Assembly (NCBI GenBank): GCA_025363295.1
Contig: JANYEC010000002.1
Location: 1 to 40,131 of the forward strand
Reading direction: 5' to 3'
Source of the DNA: Akkermansiaceae bacterium
Lineage (GTDB): Bacteria; Verrucomicrobiota; Verrucomicrobiia; Verrucomicrobiales; Akkermansiaceae
DNA length: 40,131 nucleotides
The notes beneath the pieces were generated by a model. That model ran no database searches, had not been told where the DNA came from, and saw only the letters and a program-made list of their open reading frames with translations. Shown here one piece after another: positions 8,011 through 15,939 of this stretch. The first letter of the stretch is position 1; the number at the start of each line of letters is the position of its first letter. Both the position numbers and the translations under genes were made by a program.

Positions 8011-9267
8011 TTGAAAGTAGCAATTCTGTTTGATAACTTCGGGCCATATCATCTAGCGCGGTTGATCGGTGCCAGCCGCGTGCTGGAGGTGCTGGGGGTG
8101 GAGTTTGCGGGTAGCAGCCATGACTATGTGTGGGAGCGCTCCGGGACGGACCACCCGCTGCGAACGGAGACGCTTTTCCCAGAAAGCTCCAGTCGGCAGG
8201 TGACAACTCGAGATTTCAAAGATCGGCTAACAAGAGTATTGGAAGCTTTTGAACCGGATGCAGTGGTCATTCCAGGTTGGTCCGGACGCGGGGCATTTCT
8301 AGCCCTTGAGTGGTGCGGACAAAACAAGGTGCCTGCGATCGTGATGTCGGAAAGCACGGCGCATGACGAGGTGCGCAGCAATTGGAGAGAATGGATCAAG
8401 CGGCATTATGTCGGACAGTGTGCGGCAGCCTTGGTAGGGGGGCGTCCCCATCAGGAATACATGCAGGAACTTGGGATGGCTCCCGAGCGAATTTACCAAG
8501 GCTATGACGCGGTAGATAACGCCTATTTCAAAGAGAAAGCGGAAGCGATCAAGCGGCAGAATAACCGCAGTAGCGGACCCCAGTTCCCCGGGAAATATTT
8601 TTTGGTGTCGGCGCGGTTTATCGAAAAGAAAAATCTTTTTCGCGTGTTAGATGCGTATGGAAGCTACTTGCGTGCTTCGGATAGTCTGACTTCTGAGCGG
8701 TGGCCATTGGTCATACTGGGCGATGGAGAATTAAAATCTAACCTTTTAGCTCAATGCGCGGAGCTCCGCCTGAGAATCGTGATGGGCGCTCCATGGGAAT
8801 CTTTAGCGACTGACTCTTCTAATCTAACTTCTAGCACGGTTTACTTTCCCGGGTTTCGTCAGATTGATGCACTTCCGCGTTTCTACGCGCATGCAGGCGT
8901 GTTCATCCATGCCAGCACCACCGAGCAATGGGGTTTAGTGGTCAATGAGGCGATGGCCAGTGGCTTACCAGTGATCGTGTCAAACCGGGTGGGCTGCTCT
9001 ACGGATTTAGTTCAAGAGGGCGTGAATGGATTTACCTTCGATCCGTATGATGTGGATCGTCTGAGCGAGTTGATGATTCGAATCAGTTCCATGCCCGAAG
9101 ATAAACTAGCAGAAATGGGACGTCAAAGTGAGGAGATTATCGGCAGGTGGGGGCCGGAGCGCTTCGCTACAGGATTAAAGGCAGCCGTTGTGAAGGCTCT
9201 GCAGATAGGTCCCATCAAACCAACGTTTCTCCAGCGAGCCGTCCTAACCGCATTGTTAAGGCGTTAG
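8011..9267 (+). CDS. Glycosyltransferase, GT4-like
   Basis: A 418-residue GT-B glycosyltransferase. It starts with TTG at 8011; M-K-V-A-I-L-F-D-N-F-G-P-Y is the expected first strand and glycine loop, with AGGATT 15-20 bases upstream. Donor-site features are V-S-A-R-F-I-E-K-K-N (199-208) and the E-x7-E motif E-Q-W-G-L-V-V-N-E-A (305-314) followed by G-L-P-V-I-V. The charged, Ser-rich linker around 260-275 may be a surface loop. A 368-base non-coding gap follows, so the transcript may end or be restarted there. Confidence 0.87.
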   Translation: MKVAILFDNFGPYHLARLIGASRVLEVLGVEFAGSSHDYVWERSGTDHPLRTETLFPESSSRQVTTRDFKDRLTRVLEAFEPDAVVIPGWSGRGAFLALEWCGQNKVPAIVMSESTAHDEVRSNWREWIKRHYVGQCAAALVGGRPHQEYMQELGMAPERIYQGYDAVDNAYFKEKAEAIKRQNNRSSGPQFPGKYFLVSARFIEKKNLFRVLDAYGSYLRASDSLTSERWPLVILGDGELKSNLLAQCAELRLRIVMGAPWESLATDSSNLTSSTVYFPGFRQIDALPRFYAHAGVFIHASTTEQWGLVVNEAMASGLPVIVSNRVGCSTDLVQEGVNGFTFDPYDVDRLSELMIRISSMPEDKLAEMGRQSEEIIGRWGPERFATGLKAAVVKALQIGPIKPTFLQRAVLTALLRR

Positions 9268-9635
9268 AGAAGACCGTGAGCGTCCTTCCAATAGAGAATT
9301 TAAATCAAGCAGTATGAGTGTCTTGCTCAATGCTGAGAGAGTAAAAGTTTTTTAACCGCAATGGGAGGGTAGCGGACATGGACAAACTAACTGATTAAAA
9401 TACTTCATTAAATGGACACAGATGGAAGAAGGGATAAAAGGTGCTTCTATTTTTCTTAATTTTACAAACAACTATTACTTTTAGACTCTAACATTTTCTT
9501 CATCTGCGTTCATCCCCGTCCATCTGCGGTTTAACTCTTCGATTGTCATGCTCAAACTCACGGTATCAGGGTTTTCAACCGCCGCTCAAAAACTTGGTTC
9601 CTCTCTAGCAAAACTCCTGTTCATCTAACACTCCT
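9268..9635. repeat. AT-rich gap with a dispersed-type repeat
   Basis: No gene is visible in this 368-base gap. The stretch 9501-9534 contains CATCTGCG twice (9501 and 9521), separated by TTCATCCCCGTC, and ends GCGGTTTAA. Near-complements of these words occur on the left: TTTAACCGCA at 9351-9360, and GGACACAGATGGAAGAAGGG at about 9414-9433. The layout is that of a decayed inverted repeat of the 'CGCAGATGAACGCAGATG' kind found between genes in several phyla (recalled, not checked). It separates two glycosyltransferase genes and may hold a promoter, but no clear -35/-10 pair is seen. Confidence 0.45.
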
Positions 9636-10874
9636 ATGATTAATACCGCCAATCTCGTCGGCTCTGTTTCGCGCAATGCCGGCGGCCTGCATGAAAGTGT
9701 GCGACGTTTGGTGCAATGTGTCTCTGAACAAGGAGTGGGTGTTAAGGTGCTGGCCGTGGAGGATGAATTTACCGCTGCGGATCTAAAGATTTGGGAACCG
9801 GTGGAGGTGGAGGCATTTCCAAGTTCATGGCCCCAGTCGTTCGCCTATTCTTCAATGTTCCTGCGGGCGCTCGCACGGATTCGGCCCGATCTCACCCACA
9901 CCCACGGCATCTGGCAGTATCCCAGTATCGCCACATCGATCTATTGCTATCGCAATCGAGTACCATACATGATTTCTCCGCATGGCATGCTCGATCCTTG
10001 GGCGATGAGACATCGGCGCTGGAAAAAAGTCATTGCTTATGCGACTTACGAAATCAACCACATCCGTGGAGCGCGATGCATCCGAGCCTTGTGCGAGTCC
10101 GAGGCGCAGTCGATCCGCCTGATGGGCTTGAAAAATCCAGTAGCCATCATTCCTAACGGGATTGATCTTCCGAAAGAATTGACGGCACAAGAGTCATTGC
10201 CAGGAGCGCCCTGGCTCGGAGCCATCGAACCGGGGCGAAAAGTGCTGCTGTTCCTCAGCCGTGTTCATCCGAAAAAGGGTCTTGAAAATCTGCTTCAGGC
10301 ATGGGCGAGCACCAGGCGAGGAATCGATACCACTCAATGGTGCCTCGCGATCGCTGGGTGGGATCAGGATGGGCATGAGGCGGAACTTAAGCAACTCGCC
10401 ACAAAACTCGACATCCCCTGGGCTGACACCCGTGAAAACGGGGAGTCATTATCGGGCGGACGCAAGGGTAGTTTCTCGCTCCTGTTCCTCGGCCCCCAAT
10501 TTAATGAAAACAAAGCAGCGTGTTATTCCGCGTGCGACGCTTTCATTCTTCCCTCATTCAGCGAGGGATTGCCGATGGTGGTGCTAGAGTCTTGGGCTTA
10601 TGCAAAGCCGGTGGTGATGACCCCGGAGTGCAATCTTCCGGAAGGCTTTACCGCAGATGCGGCCTTGAAAATTGGGACAGATGCAGACAGCATCGCGCGG
10701 GGACTCGGCACACTGCTTTCTATGAGCGATGAAGATTTGCGCCAGATGGGTCAGAATGGAGAACGCCTCGTGCGTGATCGTTTCACTTGGAATGCTATTG
10801 CGGGGCAGTTGAAGTATACTTATGAGTGGATGCTAGGCGGAGGGGAAAAACCCAGTTGGATGTATGAAAGTTAG
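9636..10874 (+). CDS. Glycosyltransferase, GT4 family
   Basis: A 412-residue GT-B enzyme. N-terminal features are G-G-L-H-E-S-V-R-R (16-24), T-H-T-H-G-I-W (87-93) and S-P-H-G-M-L-D-P-W (114-122). These are typical of GT4 enzymes in colanic-acid-like and other exopolysaccharide loci. The donor domain has L-F-L-S-R-V-H-P-K-K-G-L (205-216) and an E-G-L-P-M-V-V-L-E motif near 309-317. It is the best preserved of the GT4 genes here. It follows a 368-base gap and precedes the small membrane protein by 37 bases. Confidence 0.9.
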   Translation: MINTANLVGSVSRNAGGLHESVRRLVQCVSEQGVGVKVLAVEDEFTAADLKIWEPVEVEAFPSSWPQSFAYSSMFLRALARIRPDLTHTHGIWQYPSIATSIYCYRNRVPYMISPHGMLDPWAMRHRRWKKVIAYATYEINHIRGARCIRALCESEAQSIRLMGLKNPVAIIPNGIDLPKELTAQESLPGAPWLGAIEPGRKVLLFLSRVHPKKGLENLLQAWASTRRGIDTTQWCLAIAGWDQDGHEAELKQLATKLDIPWADTRENGESLSGGRKGSFSLLFLGPQFNENKAACYSACDAFILPSFSEGLPMVVLESWAYAKPVVMTPECNLPEGFTADAALKIGTDADSIARGLGTLLSMSDEDLRQMGQNGERLVRDRFTWNAIAGQLKYTYEWMLGGGEKPSWMYES

Positions 10875-10911
10875 ATAAAGAATCTCGGGCAAAAAATAAG
10901 ATAAAATTAGC

Positions 10912-11556
10912 ATGTTTCGAAAAGAACTCATCATTTTAGTCTGCGTCGCCTGCATGGTTTTTGGCGTCGTGGCCGGGATCGCGACGCTGGCGGTGGGCGT
11001 CGTTCAACGCGATGCCGATATGGTTGCGCGGGATACCTTACCGGGGCTGGTCAACGCGGGAGAAGCAATTGCCCGTCTGCACGAAAACTGGTTTAACACA
11101 CTCCGATTGAACGGAATGGAATCCGCCTCGGATCGCGCAGAAGCCATCGCGCTCATCGAGGCCAATTCAACGGATGAATTATGGAAACGCTACCGCGATG
11201 CAATTAATGATCCTCACGACACGGAGTTGTTTCAATCCATGTTCGCGAGCCGATCAGATTTTTTGAAGGCTCGGAAGAACTACTTCGAACTCGTGCTGGC
11301 CGGACGCATGGATCAGGCCCAAGAATTTTTTACAACATCTTTGGTGACGACTTCGAAGGAATATCGACGAGCTTCGCGGGACATTTTCGCCTTCAACGCT
11401 GAAGTGGGACAGCAGCGTGCGGATCGAATTATGACTTTGTCGCGATGGACTCCTGGTGTGGTGGGGCTTTTGTGTGTGGGGGCACTCTTGGTTGGCTTTT
11501 TTCTGGGAATTAAAGCGAGCATGGGAGCGTTCAGCAGCCCGGTGCACTGGAATTGA
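10912..11556 (+). CDS. Four-helix-bundle membrane protein, chemoreceptor-sensor-like
   Basis: A 214-residue protein with a transmembrane helix at each end (about 7-29 and 181-203) and a mostly helical, charged middle of about 150 residues. The topology and the sequence D-T-L-P-G-L-V-N-A-G-E-A-I-A-R-L-H resemble the four-helix-bundle sensor domain of methyl-accepting proteins (4HB_MCP). The protein ends 11 residues after the second helix, with no HAMP, kinase or methyl-accepting domain. It sits between a glycosyltransferase and the polymerase, so it may be a periplasmic ligand-binding or scaffold subunit of the polysaccharide machinery; this is inference. It could also be a truncated receptor, though the frame is clean and properly placed. 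Confidence 0.6.
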   Translation: MFRKELIILVCVACMVFGVVAGIATLAVGVVQRDADMVARDTLPGLVNAGEAIARLHENWFNTLRLNGMESASDRAEAIALIEANSTDELWKRYRDAINDPHDTELFQSMFASRSDFLKARKNYFELVLAGRMDQAQEFFTTSLVTTSKEYRRASRDIFAFNAEVGQQRADRIMTLSRWTPGVVGLLCVGALLVGFFLGIKASMGAFSSPVHWN

Positions 11557-11615
11557 ATTTGCAAACAAGTCATTCACGCAATCGCCCCATTGCATGACTT
11601 TCATGAATTAAAATT

Positions 11616-13115
11616 ATGAGTGATTTTCCACTACCTTTATATTTGTCCTCGATTGCAATTCTCTATTTCCTATGGCAGGCATTATGGGCCTCAGATGAGG
11701 CATGGGGGCTGCCTTCTGCGGCGGTTCTTGTGACAGCCGCAGCTTGGTATGTGGGTGATGCGATTTATAATGATTATACTGAATTCAGTAAGCTCATTGG
11801 CCCGGAGCATCTAGTTTCCGCCTGTTGGCAATTACTAGGGTTTGTGGTTTCGTTTGGGCTGATGGTAAAGCCAATACACCAGCGGCTAAATCGAAAACTC
11901 CCTCGGCAACGCAGCTTTGCAGTTCAAGCCTACAAGACGAATATCATCGAACGCGAGAGCACACAGGTGCAAATCGACTTGCTTGCACGCGGGGTAATTA
12001 TCGTTTGGGTGATTGTGATGGGGACCGGACTCTGGCGGGTCGATGGTGATTTTTTGGGATTATTCGCCCCTTACATTTCAGGGGTAAAAGCAGATCCGTG
12101 GGCTCGGGGGCGTGTGGGTGAAGGACTTGATGCGTTGCTATCGCTAGCGGGTTACGTGCAGATCTTTTTAACTTCTGCCATCGGTGTGATTTTTGCGCTG
12201 AGCAACAATCCGAGAACGAGGATGGTAACAGGTTTCCTCCTTTTTCTCTCCGCACCGTATTTCATTTTTGACCGTATTAGAAATGCCATGTTGGCATCAC
12301 TGTTACCGGGGATTTTGGCTTGGGTTTTGTTGCGGTTGAGAGCTGGCTTTGTGGTCAAGGCCGCGATGCTTGGACTTGCCATGTTAGTGATCAATTTTTG
12401 GTTTTCCTTTGTGATCGCGAACCGAACCGAACAAGGCATCGCCAGTGCCTTTGCTCAGGGCTCAGGGGTCTCTGGGAAGGATGCGAAACATGATGGCCTC
12501 AATATGCTTGAAGAGCTGGGTTGGATGAATTCCTTCCTCGTGCGCGGAACCTATCATGTCACTTGGGGCCAGCGCTATTTCGCCGACGTGGTGAATCCGA
12601 TTCCACGAGCATTATGGCCCAATAAACCGGCCATTGGAATTGACTATGCAGTGGCGCGTGGCTTCGCATCGGATCAGGCATCGAAAAAGGAAGGGGGCAT
12701 CGCTGCATCGGTTGCAGATGGGATGATCGGGCAAGGAGTCGCTGCTTTCGGACGTTTTTTAGGGCCTATTGCAACCGCGGTTTTGTTGAGCCTCTGGGTA
12801 ACCTTGCTTGCCCGACAGGATCTACAGGGCTGGGATGACCCTGCAAGGCTCCTGCTTTATGGCAGTGGCATGGTTCTAACTTTCAATATGGGCCGGGACA
12901 TTACTTTCTTGGTGGTCTATCCATTTTTCCTTGGTTTGATTTTGTTGTGGTTTTGGAAATTCTGCCAGCGGCGTCTGTTCGATGGATTCGCTGCGACCTC
13001 TGCGGTGCATCGTAAGCGTAAGCGCTTAGGTGCACGCCCCACGATGAAGGTGCCAAGAAGAAGAGGTGGTATTGTCATCGATTCGGAACCGACTCCTAGC
13101 AACCCCAGTCCTTGA
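11616..13115 (+). CDS. O-antigen/exopolysaccharide polymerase (Wzy-like)
   Basis: A 499-residue protein with about ten to twelve hydrophobic helices. It has a large soluble loop in the second half containing N-P-I-P-R-A-L-W-P-N-K-P (about 326-337), a sequence typical of O-antigen/oligosaccharide repeat-unit polymerases. Such enzymes join lipid-linked repeat units on the outer face of the inner membrane. The C-terminal 40 residues are basic and Pro/Ser-rich and probably cytosolic. The family is poorly conserved, so the call rests on topology, that motif and its place among glycosyltransferases. The stop overlaps the likely TTG start of the next gene (TTGA). Confidence 0.75.
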   Translation: MSDFPLPLYLSSIAILYFLWQALWASDEAWGLPSAAVLVTAAAWYVGDAIYNDYTEFSKLIGPEHLVSACWQLLGFVVSFGLMVKPIHQRLNRKLPRQRSFAVQAYKTNIIERESTQVQIDLLARGVIIVWVIVMGTGLWRVDGDFLGLFAPYISGVKADPWARGRVGEGLDALLSLAGYVQIFLTSAIGVIFALSNNPRTRMVTGFLLFLSAPYFIFDRIRNAMLASLLPGILAWVLLRLRAGFVVKAAMLGLAMLVINFWFSFVIANRTEQGIASAFAQGSGVSGKDAKHDGLNMLEELGWMNSFLVRGTYHVTWGQRYFADVVNPIPRALWPNKPAIGIDYAVARGFASDQASKKEGGIAASVADGMIGQGVAAFGRFLGPIATAVLLSLWVTLLARQDLQGWDDPARLLLYGSGMVLTFNMGRDITFLVVYPFFLGLILLWFWKFCQRRLFDGFAATSAVHRKRKRLGARPTMKVPRRRGGIVIDSEPTPSNPSP

Positions 13116-13723
13116 GCGGGATTTTGCAAAAGATTGCGAGGCTATGGCGCACCCTCACAGCAATGTTCAAGCAGCAGCGGTTTCGGAACAGAGGAATCGC
13201 ACTTTTCCTCTGTGTGGTTCTATTATTTGGGGCTTGGCTGTTGTGGGGACCGTGGCCTGATCCCGCGACCAAGGCCCTTTCTTGGAAGCCAGATGTTATT
13301 TTAATACTTGGCGGTGGTGATAATGCCCGTGTGAGACAGGGGAGGCTTCTCGCGAAACGTTATCCCGATGTGCCACTTTTGGTAACGGGCGATGGGGGGG
13401 ACATTGTGAAAGAGCTATTAAAAGAAGGAGAATCGGCAAGCCGCATCACCCATGAGCAGAAAGCGAATTCTACCTACGAGAATGGGGCATTTACCGTTCC
13501 ATTGCTTGAGCAAATCCATGCCCGGCGTGTGGTGATTGTGACGAACTGGTTTCATGTGCCGCGCGCGCTCGCCGTTTTCCGACACGAGCAGCCCACCCGG
13601 GAGTTCGAAGCCTCATTTGAAACCAAACCTGAACCTTTGTCACGTTGGGATCGTTGGGCACAACAAAGAGAACGCATGGCTTCCTTGCTCTATCTTATCC
13701 GCTACGGGATCTGGTCGTGGTGA
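13112..13723 (+). CDS. YdcF/ElyC-like DUF218 membrane protein
   Basis: A 203-residue protein with one N-terminal transmembrane helix (about 28-46) and a DUF218 domain. Visible hallmarks are I-L-I-L-G-G-G-D-N-A-R-V near the start of the domain, V-T-G-D-G-G-D, then N-S-T-Y-E-N and V-T-N-W-F-H-V-P-R-A. Relatives (ElyC, SanA, YdcF) affect envelope assembly and undecaprenyl-phosphate use, but their biochemistry is not settled. I take the TTG at 13112, whose last two bases overlap the stop of the polymerase; an internal ATG at 13163 is an alternative. Coupling to the polymerase suggests a role in the same membrane step. Confidence 0.8.
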   Translation: MSGILQKIARLWRTLTAMFKQQRFRNRGIALFLCVVLLFGAWLLWGPWPDPATKALSWKPDVILILGGGDNARVRQGRLLAKRYPDVPLLVTGDGGDIVKELLKEGESASRITHEQKANSTYENGAFTVPLLEQIHARRVVIVTNWFHVPRALAVFRHEQPTREFEASFETKPEPLSRWDRWAQQRERMASLLYLIRYGIWSW

Positions 13724-13802
13724 GGTGCGGGGACGTGGAAACCCGGATCTCCGAATGGCAAATTTATGTTCCATAACAGCCGAAAGTTAGATTTTATTTT
13801 TA

Positions 13803-14345
13803 ATGGATATCGAATCCAACAGATCAGCGCGTAAGTGGACACGTGGTGAACTCATAGGCCGCTTGCTCTGGGCCTTCTGTTCGCCTCTGTTTCGCTGCAG
13901 TCCGCGATTACTCTGGGGCTGGCGACGTTTCTTGCTCCGAATGTTTGGAGCGAAGGTGGGTCGGCATGTCCAGATTCATCCATCCGTGCATGTGTTTATT
14001 CCTTGGAATCTAACGATCGGAGACTGGTCATCGGTGGGTTTTGATGCGCTGCTTTACAACCTAGGTCCACTCGTGATCGGAGAAAAAGTTACGATTTCGC
14101 AACGCGCCCACCTCTGTGGTGGCAGTCATGATTTTCGGGATCCTGCCATGACCTTGCTGAAGCTTCCGGTGAACATCGGCGATGGAGCTTGGATCTGCGC
14201 GGATGTTTTCGTGGGGCCAGGCGTTAGCGTGGGACGCGATACTGTCCTTGCGGCGAGAGCGGTCGTGGTTAAAGACGTCGCGGCAAATTTGATTGTCGGA
14301 GGAAATCCTGCAAAAATGATCGGGACTCGAAATGGAAAGAAATGA
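13803..14345 (+). CDS. WcaF-like hexapeptide-repeat acetyltransferase
   Basis: A 180-residue left-handed beta-helix acyltransferase. Imperfect hexapeptide repeats run from about residue 52 to 170 (for example I-G-D-W-S-S, I-G-E-K-V-T, I-G-D-G-A-W, V-G-R-D-T-V). The motif C-G-G-S-H-D-F supplies the likely catalytic His. The end G-N-P-A-K-M-I-G is standard for the family. The closest known type is the colanic-acid acetyltransferase WcaF. It would acetylate a sugar on the cytosolic side, in contrast to the membrane acyltransferase at 5594. The next gene starts 3 bases after the stop. Confidence 0.9.
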   Translation: MDIESNRSARKWTRGELIGRLLWAFCSPLFRCSPRLLWGWRRFLLRMFGAKVGRHVQIHPSVHVFIPWNLTIGDWSSVGFDALLYNLGPLVIGEKVTISQRAHLCGGSHDFRDPAMTLLKLPVNIGDGAWICADVFVGPGVSVGRDTVLAARAVVVKDVAANLIVGGNPAKMIGTRNGKK

Positions 14346-14348
14346 AAT

Positions 14349-14969
14349 ATGAGTGATGATTTAACAATTGATTACCGCTATGAGGATTCTGCAGCTTGTC
14401 ATACAGAAGGGTATTTGTGGAATCCGGTCTGTAAGCTGATAGAAAAGGCTTCGGGAAAGCGGATTTTTGATCTCGGCTGTGGCAATGGCGCTTTCGCTCG
14501 TCACCTGAAGGGACTTGGCTATCAAGTTCAAGGAGTTGATCCTTCAGAGGAAGGTGTTAGCCATGCATTAAAAGCAGACCCAACTCTGGAGTTGGAAGTC
14601 GGTAACGCATACGAGCCCTTGAATGAACGGTTCGGCGTATTTCCCGTGCTAGTATCTTTAGAAGTGGTTGAACATGTATATTACCCCAAAAAATACGCGC
14701 GCTGTGTCGCGGATTTGTTAGAGCCGGGAGGAATCGCCATCATCAGTACGCCTTACCACGGTTATCTGAAGAATCTTGCCCTTGCATTGACGGGTGCGAT
14801 GGACACCCATTTTACGGCGCTCTGGGATCACGGGCATATTAAATTTTGGTCTATCAAAACACTCACCAGTCTGTTTGCTGAGCAAGGCTTGATTTGTGAA
14901 AAAGTTTTAAGAGTCGGTCGTATCCCAATACTCGGCAAATCCATGATTCTCGTTTTTCGTAAGCCATGA
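14349..14969 (+). CDS. Class I SAM-dependent methyltransferase
   Basis: A 206-residue methyltransferase of the UbiG-like superfamily. Motif I, F-D-L-G-C-G-N-G (40-47), binds S-adenosylmethionine, and V-D-P-S-E-E (63-68) supplies the acidic residue for the ribose. V-S-L-E-V-V-E-H-V and G-G-I-A-I-I-S-T-P-Y are motifs further along. Position in the locus suggests methylation of a sugar hydroxyl or a lipid-linked intermediate; the acceptor is not known. The stop overlaps the start of the next gene (ATGA), so the two products are made together. Confidence 0.87.
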   Translation: MSDDLTIDYRYEDSAACHTEGYLWNPVCKLIEKASGKRIFDLGCGNGAFARHLKGLGYQVQGVDPSEEGVSHALKADPTLELEVGNAYEPLNERFGVFPVLVSLEVVEHVYYPKKYARCVADLLEPGGIAIISTPYHGYLKNLALALTGAMDTHFTALWDHGHIKFWSIKTLTSLFAEQGLICEKVLRVGRIPILGKSMILVFRKP

Positions 14970-15793
14970 TTCTACCCGTCACGGTCATTATTCCTGCTCG
15001 GAATGAAGAACAAAACCTCCCAGATTGTCTAACAGCATTGGGGGACTCATTTGGGGAAATTGTAATCGTGGATTCTGGGAGCTCAGACCGGACGCAGGAA
15101 ATTGCGATCCAATTCGGGGCGACGGTGATGGATTTTAAGTGGGACGGGAGGTTTCCTAAGAAGCGGAATTGGGCGCTCCGCCATCACGTGTTCACGACTC
15201 CGTGGGTGTTATTCGTCGATGCCGATGAACGAGTAACACCTACATTTATTGAAGAGCTGCGAAACACCCTTCCCTCCACCGCTCATGTTGGTTTCTGGAT
15301 CTCGTTGAATAATTGGTTCATGGGTGCTCGCTTGAGGCATGGTGATGTTTTTCATAAACTGGCATTGTTCCGAGTAGGGGCTGGAGAATATGAACGTTTT
15401 CCCGAGGATTTTTGGAGTCATCTCGACATGGAGGTGCATGAACATCCGGTGTTAGATGGTGCGGTTGGCGAGATTCAAGCCCGCTTAGAACACCATGATT
15501 ACCGGGGGATGAAACATTACATTGCCAAGCACAATGAGTATTCCACCTGGGAAGCTAACCGTTACTTTTGGCTGCAATCGGCGGGTGAAACAGAGTGGTC
15601 AAAATTGAATCGTCGTCAGCAATTCAAATATCGCAATCTCGCAGAATGGTGGCTAGGCGCGGTGTATTTTTTCTTCGGCTATTTTGTTAAAAAAGGATTT
15701 CTTGATGGAGCTGCGGGTTGGACGTTCAACCGCTTGAAGATGCGCTATTTCGATGAGATCCGGCTGAAGATTTTGGAAAAAGAGAGGGTGTGA
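14966..15793 (+). CDS. Glycosyltransferase family 2 (WaaE/KdtX-like)
   Basis: A 275-residue GT2 enzyme. I-I-P-A-R-N-E-E-Q-N-L (8-18) and I-V-D-S-G-S-S-D-R-T (34-43) are the nucleotide-binding segments. D-A-D-E-R-V (85-90) is the metal site. The K-W-D-G-R-F-P-K-K-R-N-W-A-L stretch (58-71) and the two hydrophobic stretches near the C-terminus are typical of the WaaE-like branch, which includes lipopolysaccharide-core glucosyltransferases. It is translationally coupled to the methyltransferase. A 146-base spacer without a visible feature follows. Confidence 0.9.
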   Translation: MILPVTVIIPARNEEQNLPDCLTALGDSFGEIVIVDSGSSDRTQEIAIQFGATVMDFKWDGRFPKKRNWALRHHVFTTPWVLFVDADERVTPTFIEELRNTLPSTAHVGFWISLNNWFMGARLRHGDVFHKLALFRVGAGEYERFPEDFWSHLDMEVHEHPVLDGAVGEIQARLEHHDYRGMKHYIAKHNEYSTWEANRYFWLQSAGETEWSKLNRRQQFKYRNLAEWWLGAVYFFFGYFVKKGFLDGAAGWTFNRLKMRYFDEIRLKILEKERV

Positions 15794-15939
15794 CAGCCCG
15801 ACTCGTCAGCTTCAGTTGACCCCATCTATCCGCTTATCCTGCGAAGGAAAGATAACCAGGCTCGGCCACAGCGGACCGCCTCTGCCTTGCTTCATTTTAG
15901 CGTCCCTTTGCGACCGCTGCTGTTACCTCTTCACCCAGC

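Noticed and set aside
1..10000. Seemingly frequent CTAG tetranucleotide
   Set aside because: A rough count of about 20 in 10 kb is not above what base composition predicts.
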